Assembly (NCBI GenBank): GCA_015039365.1
Contig: WION01000236.1
Coordinates: 18,435 to 82,434 of the forward strand
Length of the DNA stretch: 64,000 nucleotides
Source: Amanita rubescens
Taxonomy: Eukaryota > Basidiomycota > Agaricomycetes > Agaricales > Amanitaceae
Direction of reading: 5' to 3'
A program made the position numbers and the translations under genes. Shown here one piece after another: positions 47,332 to 59,642 of this stretch (positions are counted from its first letter, which is position 1; each line of letters starts with the position of its first letter). The notes under the pieces were generated by a model. The model saw nothing but the letters and a program-made list of their open reading frames with translations, was not told the DNA's origin and made no database searches.

Positions 47332-50300
47332 CTAGTTGTTTACAGAGCCCGAGTCATATATAGCAGCACATGCACTCCTGTTCCTGCAGTCTTGCAAATT
47401 TAAATTACTGTTCAGTTCCAGTGTTCCATCCATTTCCATGTAGGCCTTTGTGCTCATACCATCATGAAACCATACAGCCCCATCATGTGATATAAAGCGT
47501 GATGTGAAATGGTTCTCTCCATAATATACAATACCTCGCAAGCTGTACTGTCTCCTTGTATTACCAATGGGAATCTCAACAGTGGTTTCAAGGTCTATTT
47601 TTCTGTCTGCAAAATGAAAAACAATAATTGGCATTGGTTGTATTATCTCATATACACAAAGCAGGCGTGTGTTACACAGGGGACATCTGCGATCTGTACC
47701 ATGGTTAAACATGTTCATCCATTGCTGGACTGAGGTAACATTTGTGAAAGATGTGATGGGCAGAAGGCAACTGTTTATGGTGACTGTGTTGTTTCCATTG
47801 ATTTCGTGGTTATCTGGACATACTAGGTCTGACTGATGTGTACTCTCTTCAGTTTCCAGGGTGTAGTTCATAAGATCATATAAAGAAGTGAAATCGCCCC
47901 ATGAAAAATATGCTGGAAATTTGGCTGCCAAAACAAGTCTCAAGTTATCTCGTGCTGCATTGATGGGAATTGATCCATTGTCAACATACACAAAATAATC
48001 TGCAAGCTCTCCTAAAAATTCCTTATTAATCCATCCCAGTAAAAAACTCCATCGTGGTTTATCAGTGTGCCATAAGGCATATAAAATGCTAAAATATGCA
48101 TCAAAGGCACAGCTATTGTCTGACCAGCTGAATTGCTCAGGAACTGGAGTGGCATGGTCTGCACACAATTTTTTTAGGGGTCTATCATTTTCTTCAAGAC
48201 TGTCATTCTTTCTTTTAATGGTTGACTTCGCAGTAGGAGTTGGGGAGGTCTGCTCAGTGTGGCTCTCGGGTACCTTTTTTTTCCCAATAAGGTGCCACTC
48301 TAAGTTCTCACCAGAAGGTTTTAAAAAAGGGTCAGCAGAATTCCAGACAAGTGAGGGGTGTAAAGTTGCAGGAACATAGGCAAGACCTTTTTCTTCCCTA
48401 TATGCATCTATCAATGAGTATCTAGTGCTGCCACACACACTGAGTGGTAACATATCATTATAATGGAGCTGTGTGATTTCATCAAGTAACTCTAATTCTC
48501 TGAACTCTTGACGAAGAGGGCCTGATGCTTTACCGGTCACTTTTTTCTCATCAAAATTTTGTAAAATTATTGTTCCATCAGCTGTTGATCCTCTAGATAG
48601 AACTGTGTAATAAGCTTGATGGGTGCGACAATCACGAAGGTCAACCACATTATATGTTCTTGTTTTGCCCTGTGATGCAAAATCAGTCATTGCAAAGTTG
48701 GGCAAAACCTCAACTTGAGATCGAGTGATTGATATGTTACTGTCATTTCGTAACTTGCAAGTTATGGCTCTTTCATTTCGAGTCAGAGGAATCACATTCA
48801 GTGGGAGTCCATCCAGTTGTACAGGAGTGGGAGGATTTGTGAGTTCCACAAACAATGTGTCCAATACCAATTGCTTCCAGGATCCAAGGCATGTTTGCCA
48901 TCCCCTCACAATGCCTTCCTGTCCATTGGTGATACAAAGTTCTGTGGCTTCATTGTGTTTGATCATGATGGGCATTCCCACACAAAGGGATAGTTTTCCA
49001 GGTATATGTTTATCAGCAGTTGAGTGGGGTAATTCCCAAAGCTCCTTTTGCAAATCATAAGAAATAACAGCCAACTTCTGCACACCAAGACTTTTACTAT
49101 TTTTATTCTCAGAAGGTCTTGTCTTTGCAGTATCCTCTGAAAAAAAATGAGTCAAGACTTGTCCTGTCATTTTTGCAAATTTTTCACACCCTAATCTATT
49201 GATCTCATCCTTCTGAATGTTTTTTGCAGTTATGATTGAGACACAGGAAAACTTTTCATCAGTCATGGAAGGCTTTCCCAATTCCAAAGAAGCAATTTTA
49301 GTCCTTAAAAAGGCAATATCATCTGCTGTACAATCTTTGAATCTCATGTTCATCAGAGCTGTTCTAAGTCTGTCATCATCAGCTGTGCAATTTTTTTGTC
49401 GCATATTTTTTCGTAATATGACAACAGTGATAAACTGATGCCACAGAGCTTTTCCCATAGATTCTTCTTGAGATTTCAATTGGCTTGCATATTTTCCTAT
49501 CACATGGCTATACAGGGAGACATTCTCTCCACCAATTGCAGGCGGAAGCTGTCCAAAGTCACCTGACACAATCATGCTCTTTCCTCCAAATGCCTTATCA
49601 TGGCAGTTAAATATGCGTGCCAGTTGAGCACTAATACGATATAGATCATGGCAAGAGAGCATGGAAACTTCATCTAGAAAGATATAGTCAACCCTTAGCA
49701 ATTGTGCTCGTACAAGAGACAAAGACTTCTCACTGGTTTGTTTTTGGAAGTCATTAATTGCCAGTCTTGAGTGATAGGTTGATCCAGACAGTAATGCTGC
49801 AGCAGTTCCTGTTGGAGCAACGGTTATGAAGTGGTAGGGTTCACCACGCTCTGTAAAAAAACAAGTCAGCGCTTTTATTACTTGTGTTTTGCCAGTGCCT
49901 CCCATTCCTCCCACATACATCTTTAATGGTTCAGATGCTGGCATGACTGCATGGTGGCTGATTATTTTGAATGCCTGTTCCTGCTCCTCATTTAAAGAAA
50001 AAAAGGAGCATATGGAATTGATTGTATCTTCTTCACTAGTGAAGTAAAATTTTGATTGCAAGAAGTGTTTGGACACAATTTTTACATTGTTGGGCATAAA
50101 ATATGCTATATGTGCTTCTGTTACTGATATCTGATTTTGCAATGCAGCAACACTATCCAATACCCTTTTTTTCTGTAGCTGAATTGTTGCTTTCCATTGA
50201 AGGCCTGTAAGTTTGCACGATGGAATAAAAGGATCTCTTCTTTCTTTGTTGGATGGAATCTCTGGAAGCATGTTCCATCCAGTACGAGTCAATACAGCAT

Positions 50301-53300
50301 GGATTTCAGCAGCCTCCTTTTGGAGTCTCCGTTCCTTGATACCATAAACAGGAACTTTGGTGGAAGCCTCATAAATGTTATCAGAGTTAAGAAAACAATT
50401 TTCAGGATCATCATTGTTGATAGTATCTAATGGATCACAGAGGCTATCTTCTCCATACATAAATAATGTATTTTCAGCCCCCTTTTTAAGCTGAGCTCTA
50501 TAATCATCACATGCATCAAGACATTCATATTTAACATTGAAGTTTTTCATGATCTGGTGCTGTCGGTCTGAAAATTTGTGTGATTGAAATGCCTCATCCC
50601 ATGTTTGTGTATCTTTCTTTAAATCATGTCCTGATCTCCAAGGTTTAAATAGTGTAAGCATAGTGCAGCAATAAAATTCTCTATCTTCCTTGTCTGACCG
50701 AGGCAAAGGACTTCCTATAAAGTTAACCACTTTCTTGTCATCAGCCTTGGCAACCGAGATGGCATGTGTCTCATGGAATGGGTGGTTGGCTGAAAACATA
50801 AACAGTTTAAGGCGTTGCTTGGAGGAAAGACTATCATTGTTGACCATGTGGTCATCTGTGTTAATACCTTTTTTTAGTGACTGATCTTTGCCAATGCGAT
50901 GCCTGGTACATTGCCTGTTCCAATCGTATAAGTTAAATTCCGCCAAACTTTCAGATCTGTACTTATAATCATCAACTGGAGGTACTTCATTAACAAAACT
51001 TTTCCAATAAAAAGGAATAAAGCTGTGTGAGGTGTAATGATCTGGATGATCTAAAAGATACATGGAGACCATTGGCCCCCCCATTTCAGTTTTTGTTGCT
51101 AATAAGTTTGCAATTTTGCATATCAATTGACGAGCTTTTTCTTCATCTGAAATGTTTTTGTTTAATATTTCTGATTTTTTGCTGAAAATGCTTTTTATCA
51201 CATCAAATACCACATGAGTTTTCAAGCCAGTTTTAGTTATGTAATCAGAGATGTAAATTATGACAGCCTTGAGAGCGGTGCCTGACCACATGCATGTTAC
51301 ATCAGTATTGCAACGAAAGAGATATGTCAAAGCTGGGGACACACTGTTAATCCAAGGTTCCCTCTTCCTGATATTTATGGCTCCTGACTCAGGATCAATC
51401 TCAGTACAGTCAAAAGTGGGGCGGGGAAACCTTGCTTTGCAACTTTGATACTTGTTATCTCTACAACCTTTAAAGGTGATTGACTGGCGTTTAGATCCAT
51501 TGCTGAGGGACCCATAGTTACAGTTATGGACATTTGATTTTAAAATCAAATCATCAGTTGTGTCTGTATATTGTTTCCACCAGTTATTCAGAGCATCACA
51601 ATCTTCACACATTTTGCATGAGGATGGACAAGGCAATGGAGGACTTAATGGCAGGGTCTCTGTTGGGTTCTTGTAGTTTTTTGCAGATGATGCCACCTTG
51701 ACCTTTTCAGCAATCTCATCATGTGTTCCTGTCAGAAACTCCCCTACCTGACAACTTTCAATCCATGCAACTATCCGTTGACGAAAATCTGAATTGCAGT
51801 CAATAAGTTGTTCACACATTTATTGTGGAGATAAATTACTCATTAACCACAGAAGTATGTGGAGGTGAAGAGTTAGCCGGCCCTGTTGTTCCACAGTGCC
51901 ATAATATCCACTGATGTTCCCAAATAATCCAGGATGATTGCCTCCATAACCTAGAACAACCTCAATGAATGTTGTCACTACAAAATGGAAAAACCTTGCT
52001 CCAGCAACAGGATTTGAACATATGCGTCGGAGACACTCATCATAAGGCAGTATGTCTGGTTGGAATTTCTCATTGGTACTGGCAAAATAGATGCAGATTG
52101 GGTGCTTTATGTCTGCAGGAGATAAAGTGATGTACCAAAAAGGGGCTCCTAGGTGAGCAACCAGAGACCAAATTTCATTGCGCATCCATTTTTTGCTTGT
52201 AGCTGAGCCTTTTATGGTGCCAGAAACATGATCCAAATCAGATAATACTTTGAAACACTGTTTTTCAGCATCTGTTGAAGGCAGCACAAATTCATCTTTA
52301 CTCATTCTGTCTAGAAGATTGTCTATTGTGTTCATATCTAAATGTAATAATCTATTAGTAACGTCTTGAAATAAATGTTTTTTGGTCAATAAAAAGCTGT
52401 TCGAAGTTGCGGTCTTTACCTGTTGATGACTGAAGGCAACAAAAGGAAAATTTGGATCAGTTTGAAAACGTTTATCATGATACATCAGTAGTCGTCTTTT
52501 ATGTTCTTTATCAGATATTGAAGAAACAGATCCTATTCCACCTAAACCATAAGGAAATAACCATGGAAACATTTGTGGATATAGTTGGGGATTGTTCCAT
52601 ATAGACTCAGGATCCTCACTGTGCCCAATGGCCATCATCTTTCCTCCATTGTTTAGATGTTGTAAGGCCTTTGCTTTAACAGCATTTATAGACAACGTCT
52701 GAAGCTGATCACCTGTTAGTCCATGAACTGTAAATGCACAAGGACCTAGCTCTGTCCCATCTTCCTCTTCAACATCAAACACACTTGTGCCTTCCAGATC
52801 TTTGTTGCTATCCTTTACTTGATACTCAATGGACACAGGAGGAATGTGTTCAGGATACTCACGCAAGTTAGCTTCTGAAAATGTTACATATTCATAATCT
52901 TTATGATTGAGAATGAGCCACTGAAGTGCAAGTTTAACATGATTCCTTCTGACCAGAAGTGGAGTTCTAGCAAAATCACTTGTGGTGGGTTTGTAAGGGC
53001 CCGTGAATATTACTGCTAGGACCTCAGCCAGGTCTGATCGTGGAGGAGGCAAAACATCATATATCTTAGAGATTGGTGACTGAAATGCCACGGCATTTGC
53101 TTTCATCTTTCTCATCCCTGATGCTATTTTAATAGCACAGCATGAGTGACATATGCGTGCGACCAGCATTTTCTCTACAAAATGCAAAGAAGATAGTATA
53201 GGGGGAATGGAGCCTAGCCACAAGCCTGATGCCAATGAATGGGGGGGAATTTTTTTCTTCATTATAAATCCATGGCAGAAGTTACAAACATGGGTACAGG

Positions 53301-56149
53301 TGTGATCAATGACATAACTATGTTCCAAAACTGAGTCAGATGCCAATTGTCGCTCCTGTCGGGTCATACCAGACACATTTAGAATGGAAAGATAGTTCTG
53401 AATGCTACTCAACTCCAAAAGCACCTACCCAGCCGACCAAAAACCTCTAATTAGAGATGGACAGATCCCCTGTCTCCATCTCTAGTTAGAGGCTTTATTT
53501 GAAATCACAGGCTACCTCAGATAATTGTGGACATAAAATAAATATTTCTGAATTACAAGTCCATTTTCCCACACCAGACATATTGCCATTTCTGGAAGGT
53601 GGGGGATGTATTTGTACATGTTTTGACATGGGAATTTGACCACAACTTAGGAACAAGGCATAATTGCCTTATTTAGTTAAGATAGGCAGATTTCAAATAA
53701 GGTAAGCAAGTCAGGATACCATTTTTGGAAGGTGGTGAGGATATTTGTACATGTTTGTACATAATTTCCTTATTTGGAAAGAGAGAGCTAGATGCCAAAT
53801 GAGGCAAAATAATTGATTTCAGGGTCGAATTTCCTAAAAAGGAAATGATGACATAATTTCAGGGTCAATCAATTGTGTAGCCTTGGTCAGTGGCTTTCTA
53901 GATGTGGTTGTATGACACTGTTTGGTGCTCATTTCATTGAGATATTTGCTGATTGATTTTCAGGGTCAAATTTCTAAAAAAGGAAATTGATAATGTAATG
54001 TGCACTTTAGGATCCTATGGCGCATTTCCTAAAATGGAAATAGCGCACTTCGGACTTGCCATTTTGGGAAATATCTGCTCACTGTTGGTGATGATGAGCA
54101 GCAAGAAATGGTGGTATCTCCCTTGATACTGACTATTTTTGTGGCGCGTTTTTTGGAATGTATTCCTTCTATATATATGCATGTATTCACTATGTTAGAA
54201 TGTGAGAAATGCTAGTGGTTTATGTCAGAGTGCAACATGTCTTGCTCACTGTTGACAATGGTGAGGAGCAAGAAATGACAATATCTCCACCAATACTGGT
54301 TGTTTGTGTGGCGCTTTTTTTGGGATGTCCCCATTAGGCATATAGGAAGGTAGTTGGCATGTTAGAATGCAAATAGTATGCACCAATCATGCCAAAATAA
54401 AATTGGTGTGCTCACTGTCTGCCATGATGAGCAGCCATATCTCCACCAAAACAAGATCTTTCTATGGCGCTTTTTTGGATGTTGATTTCTTATGATAACA
54501 GAATGTCATTCAGGGTGTCTGGAAGCAGATTGCCCTGCTGATTAATGTGTAATTTTCAGTTTCATGATAAAAGTCTGAACATGATACAGAAACATAGGCT
54601 GACAAGTTGACATGTCAGGATAAATGGGACATTCCACTTGATCTTGCCTAAGGATCCTCTGTTGAGACCCTCCCAATGTTTATCTTTGTGTTATGTGATT
54701 GCAAATCAACAAAAGCGCCACAGGGAGATCTTGTTTTGGTGGAGATATGGCTGCTCATCATGGCAGACAGTGAGCACACCAATTTTATTTTGGCATGATT
54801 GGTGCATACTATTTGCATTCTAACATGCCAACTACCTTCCTATATGCCTAATGGGGACATCCCAAAAAAAGCGCCACACAAACAACCAGTATTGGTGGAG
54901 ATATTGTCATTTCTTACTCCTCACCATTGTCAACAGTGAGCAAGACATGTTGCACTCTGACATAAACCACTAGCATTTCTCACATTCTAACATAGTGAAT
55001 ACATGCATATATATAGAAGGAATACATTCCAAAAAACGTGCCACAAAAATAGTCAGTATCAAGGGAGATACCACCATTTCTTGCTGCTCATCATCACCAA
55101 CAGTGAGCAGATATTTCCCAAAATGGCAAGTCCGAAGTGCGCTATTTCCATTTTAGGAAATGCGCCATAGGATCCTAAAGTGCACATTACATTATCAATT
55201 TCCTTTTTTAGAAATTTGACCCTGAAAATCAATCAGCAAATATCTCAATGAAATGAGCACCAAACAGTGTCATACAACCACATCTAGAAAGCCACTGACC
55301 AAGGCTACACAATTGATTGACCCTGAAATTATGTCATCATTTCCTTTTTAGGAAATTCGACCCTGAAATCAATTATTTTGCCTCATTTGGCATCTAGCTC
55401 TCTCTTTCCAAATAAGGAAATTATGTACAAACATGTACAAATATCCTCACCACCTTCCAAAAATGGTATCCTGACTTGCTTACCTTATTTGAAATCTGCC
55501 TATCTTAACTAAATAAGGCAATTATGCCTTGTTCCTAAGTTGTGGTCAAATTCCCATGTCAAAACATGTACAAATACATCCCCCACCTTCCAGAAATGGC
55601 AATATGTCTGGTGTGGGAAAATGGACTTGTAATTCAGAAATATTTATTTTATGTCCACAATTATCTGAGGTAGCCTGTGATTTCAAATAAAGCCTCTAAC
55701 TAGAGATGGAGACAGGGGATCTGTCCATCTCTAATTAGAGGTTTTTGGTCAGCTGGGTAGGTGTCCAAAAGCTGTCTGACAGGTGTGAGTTGTCCACAAA
55801 CAGCACATCCAGCCTCCTCCAATACATTTGGTTGCATTCTTTTGCAAGCAGTTGATATTACATGATGAATGTTATGTGCAGTCAAAGGTAGAGGTGGAAA
55901 TGAGGGAATAGAAGCCTCAATCTCTTGGGAGGGGGACAATTGGCACATAATATTGATGGACTTTTTCTCATTGTATTTATTTGTGCGTTGAATCTCCATG
56001 GCACGAAGTAAATCATAGTAAGAGACGACAAGGAATCGCGAGATATACCTGGCACAGTCAACACTACACAAATGAGATGAGAAAAGATCACGAATTTCTG
56101 ATTTCCTAGTAACACGGGTAATGTTGATAGAATGAAGAAGAGCAATCTG
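47332..56149 (-). pseudogene. Helitron Rep-helicase with C-terminal cysteine-protease-like domain, interrupted
   Basis: Helitrons move by rolling-circle replication using a Rep nuclease fused to a PIF1-type helicase. In order on the minus strand: EEAGCAVCGQLTP (DUF6570-like, about 55800); the Helitron-like N domain with PQMFPWLFPYGLGGIG; the HUH motif in LTLHLHILLW; the two-tyrosine motif YISDYITK (about 51250); Walker A GGMGGTGKT (about 49890-49915); Walker B IFLDEVSML; and helicase motifs to YYTVLSRG. A C-terminal 300 residues follow, with NSCAFDAYF (Cys box, about 48100) and GENHFTSRF...WFHDGM (His box), which look like a ubiquitin-specific-protease fold. Breaks: an in-frame TAA at 51820-51822 directly followed by ATG, and a palindromic element at 53422-55763. 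A TGA near 56150 precedes the N-terminus. Excising the element restores frame through RQLLELSS. Helitron ends were not located. Confidence 0.85.
53422..55763. mobile_element. Palindromic (foldback) transposon, copy 2, inside the Helitron gene
   Basis: It begins CACCTACCCAGCCGACC and ends with the complement of CACCTACCCAGCTGACC. The two halves mirror each other almost perfectly. Target duplication is TCCAAAAG (53414-53421 and 55764-55771). Length is 2342 bp. It has the same layout as 18796-21324, including the GTGGCGCTTTTTT motif, but is clearly diverged from it and lacks the central duplication. It contains no transposase. Confidence 0.95.
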
Positions 56150-57285
56150 TCAGCCTTCTTGCATAGTGATGAAGTCTAAAAGTTCTGGCAAAGGGAACTG
56201 CACAGACAATAAATTGTTTTCGGAAATACCGATGTTGAGGTCCACACTACTTGGAATAATATGATCACAGTACCGGAATTCACAAGATTCAAGTGGCTGG
56301 GTTGGGACCATTGAGGGAAGGTACCTCAACATGGTCAAAAATGGCACAATGCCTCTTTTCCCTCCACCAATGGGATGAAATAATACAGGACACACCACAG
56401 TCTCATGAGATTCAGCAGCACTAAAACACTGTCTACATGCTGTCAAATAAGACCTGATCCAATTACAAATTGCACCCTTTCTCAGGGCAATGAAGCAAGT
56501 TAAAAACATGTGGACATTGCAGTATGCACCCTTTTTTTGGGCAGGTCTATCACACAAAATATGATAGGCCAATATAGCACCCATCAAAAGGGCAGTCCAT
56601 ACAATGCAACTTGCATGGATATACAAATGATCAAAATCTGGGAGGAATGGCACACCCTCATAAAGGCGTAGAACAAAAACTAGGTCTTGCTAACATTTAA
56701 CACACCGTATGAAGATTTAAAAAATGATGAACATACTTTGGGTAGTATAAAATCTTTCCTTAAAGATCTTCTGGGAGATGCAGCTGCATGAACCTTGAAG
56801 GTTTGCCTCCAAGATCAATATGATTGTCCTTTGAATCTTCAAAGTGATGTATCTAAACAGCACTGGATGAGTATATACATCGGAACAGAGAGAATGTAGA
56901 AGGCACCGGAAGATGGCAGAGAAACTTGTAAATCCAACATTCCATTTAAAGTCCATCCAAATCTGTGAAATTTCGTCTTGGTACAGTAGCTAGAATAAAT
57001 GAGAGACGTGTAAAATGTACCATATCCAGCAGTCCCAAGAGTGATCTCTCTACATTCGTTGCAACCCAGAGTAAGATCTTCTCCAATTCCGTCGTGTATT
57101 GTATGTATGAGTTGATCGAGGATTCTAATATAACTAGACATTTGGGGCTTTGAAGCTTTGAGCTGTTCTGATGGAAATACGAAAGAGAGCACAGAGCGAA
57201 GGCAATACAAATATGAGACAGGGTAGCAGACTTCGGCCGTCACGTCACAACACATCCGGAAGACCCGGAGTGCACCAGTTGGCAT
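56150..57285 (-). other. Open but fragmented minus-strand frames upstream of the Helitron gene
   Basis: A frame at 56653-56150 (rich in hydrophobics and cysteines, ending FITMQEG) is in the same frame as the Helitron N-terminus, separated only by a TGA. It could be the original N-terminal extension of that protein. Another frame at 57285-56839 contains CNECRE and several hydrophobic stretches, with no family recognised. Either could be the ends of a captured host gene carried by the Helitron. Confidence 0.35.
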
Positions 57286-57377
57286 TATTCTACCTACGGT
57301 CAGTGCCTCAACAAACCCACAATCACACTCGATTAAGCATATAACAATGTGTGATGACCGGAGAATGAAGTTATCTA

Positions 57378-59640
57378 CAGTGACTCAAAAAATTGTCCCA
57401 ATGTTTGGCACTTTTTGCTTCTGTGTATCATAGCATCACATCAAGGCCAAATAGAGCCAAAGTATAAGTGTACGTAAGGAAGGTCTACATCTTGGCTACG
57501 TGACGAATCAAAAATTATGTAATTGTATGCTGTTCCCATGATGTTACAGTCAATTCAATTTGGTGACTCATTGGGACAATTATTTGACTTGGTATCAGAA
57601 ATACAGAAAATGCTCAATCCAGTGCTTTGTATTGCCCCCCTTGGTCTTGGTGACTGCTTTTGACCTTGTAGGCATACTTTCCATTGATATCTGACACACA
57701 TCTGGCTCTATATCATCCCACATCTGCCACTCCCTCTCAAATCTCCCAATCTCCGGCTCATGGTTGCACACTGAGTGCAATTTGATGTGATGCCAGAGGA
57801 TTAAGGTCTGGATACTATAGAAGTCAGTCCAGAAGAGTGATATTGTCCTCTTTCATCCAGTATCTAGCCTTTCTGAAGGTGTATTTGGGGTGATGGCCTT
57901 TCTTAAAAATGTGCTCCCCATCAGCAATCCCAGATTCCTCTATACTGAGTAGTCAGAGGTGGTCCAAATGGACACATACTGGTCAGCATCTATCCTCCCC
58001 TCAACTTCAGTAACTTTACCCACACCATTCCAGCCCATACAACCCCATACCATGATGTTCCCACCCTCCAATGTCACAGTTCCTTGGACCTCCCTATCAA
58101 TCAACCTATCCACCACTTGCTTCCACATCAACTACTCCCCATATGACCCAATACTGTTAACCTTAGTCTCACCTGACCAAATTACCCTCTTCCAGCCCTC
58201 CACAGAACACTGGTTGTGCCTCAGAGCAAAGGCCTATTATTTCCCCCCTGTTCACATGGCTTTTCTTCTTTGTCACAGCCTTAAACAACTGCTACTTAAG
58301 CACAGTTCTGACTGTTTGTGGGTGGAGTGGATGGGAGTTGATGATGCCAACAAGTTTGGTGACCTGAACAGCATTAGCAGCCTTCCCAGTGGTGATTTGG
58401 GTGAGGATAGATAGGAGAGAGCTTGGAAGGATGACCAGCAAAGAAATTTGTTGATTAGGAAGGTGTTCCTGAATAATTGTGGAGATGGTATACTTGCCAG
58501 GACCAAGTATAGAGGCAATATGACAAGTGGGGAAACCATTGGAAACAAGGGAGAGGATGTTTCCTGCTGAGCAGAGGAGATGGGACATGGCAGGTGTGTG
58601 GGATATATAGAGCCAGATGTGTGTCAGATATCAATGGAAAGTATGCCTACAAGGTCAAAAGCATTTACCAAGACCAAGGGGGGCAATACAAAGCACTGGA
58701 TTGAGCATTTTCTGTATTTCTGATACCAAGTCAAATAATTGTCTGTCATATCCCGTTCCAGACTCCACCCAAACTCCATGACCTCGGACCCCGATGGACT
58801 CCTGACTATACCCATGACCACTTTCCACCCATGTCGCATCTCATATCAAGCCTATGCCAAAACTCCGAAAACTCCGTGACAAACTCCGTCACAACTCCGT
58901 CACAACTCCGTGCATATTCGCTAAGTTCCTTTCTACATATTCTCCATACTTGTTTCACTCTTGTTTCATCTCGGGTATCACTGGTATCATTATCCCTTCG
59001 TACCATATGCTCTACTCCACTTCCTGTTCCATATCTCTATGGTTTCCTCGCTTATCAGAACACGGCCATAGAACCCCTTGTCGGACTACGTATATAAGGC
59101 CTCACTTGTATTCATACAGTAGTCCGAATATCGACTTGGATTGTGCCCCAACTCGTATTGACTCCTGTCTTTCATCGTCTCAGACCTCACCCAGACCGCT
59201 CGCCCTTCGGACTCTGGGTCCCGGACTCCATCCCGGACTCCAGAGCGTTCTCCAGAAGTTTAGGCAAGACGTACGTTAGCACGGCGCAGCTTGCACGCTG
59301 AAGCATAGCCTTTCCCCACTACGTCCCGGACTCCGTTATACTCCATCCTTCCCTGTCCGCGGCTTAGTTCCCGGGCTCCGTCCCAATTAGGATCACCGTC
59401 CTTACATTGTCCCAATGAGTCACCAAATTGAATTGGCTGTAACATCTTGGGAACAGCATCAAATTACATAATTTTTGATTCGTCACGTAGCCAAGATGTA
59501 GACCTTTCTTACGTACACTTATACTTTGGCTCTATTTGGCCTTGATGTGATGCTATGATACACAGAAGCAAAAAGTGCCAAACATTGGGACACACAGAAG
59601 CAAAAAGTGCCAAACATTGGGACAATTTTTTGAGTCACTG
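57378..59640 (-). mobile_element. Tc1-like relic with long folded termini
   Basis: Both ends begin CAGTGACTCAAAAAATTG, and TA flanks both sides (57376-57377 and 59641-59642). The minus strand carries a decayed Tc1-type transposase. An HTH part with IASILGPGKYTIS and GKAANAVQVTKL lies near 58300-58560; the second catalytic region GGNIMVWGCMGWNGVGKV near 58000-58070; and the C-terminal part near 57600-57780. Stops and frameshifts break it. The last 90-120 bp of the transposase are present again in inverted orientation at about 58630-58740, so the termini fold back for over 300 bp. Near the right end a 32 bp segment (CACAGAAGCAAAAAGTGCC...) is tandemly duplicated. It contains a solo LTR. Confidence 0.88.
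58744..59406 (+). mobile_element. Solo LTR nested in the Tc1-like relic
   Basis: It starts TGTCATATCCCG and ends CACCGTCCTTACA, flanked by the 5 bp duplication TTGTC (58739-58743 and 59407-59411). The uninterrupted version of the target is present in the inverted left terminus of the same Tc1 element (AATAATTGTCCCAATGAG), which confirms the insertion. Length is 663 bp. A TATATAAGG box at about 59089 with GGACTCC-rich sequence around it fits an LTR promoter. Confidence 0.92.
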
Positions 59641-59642
59641 TA

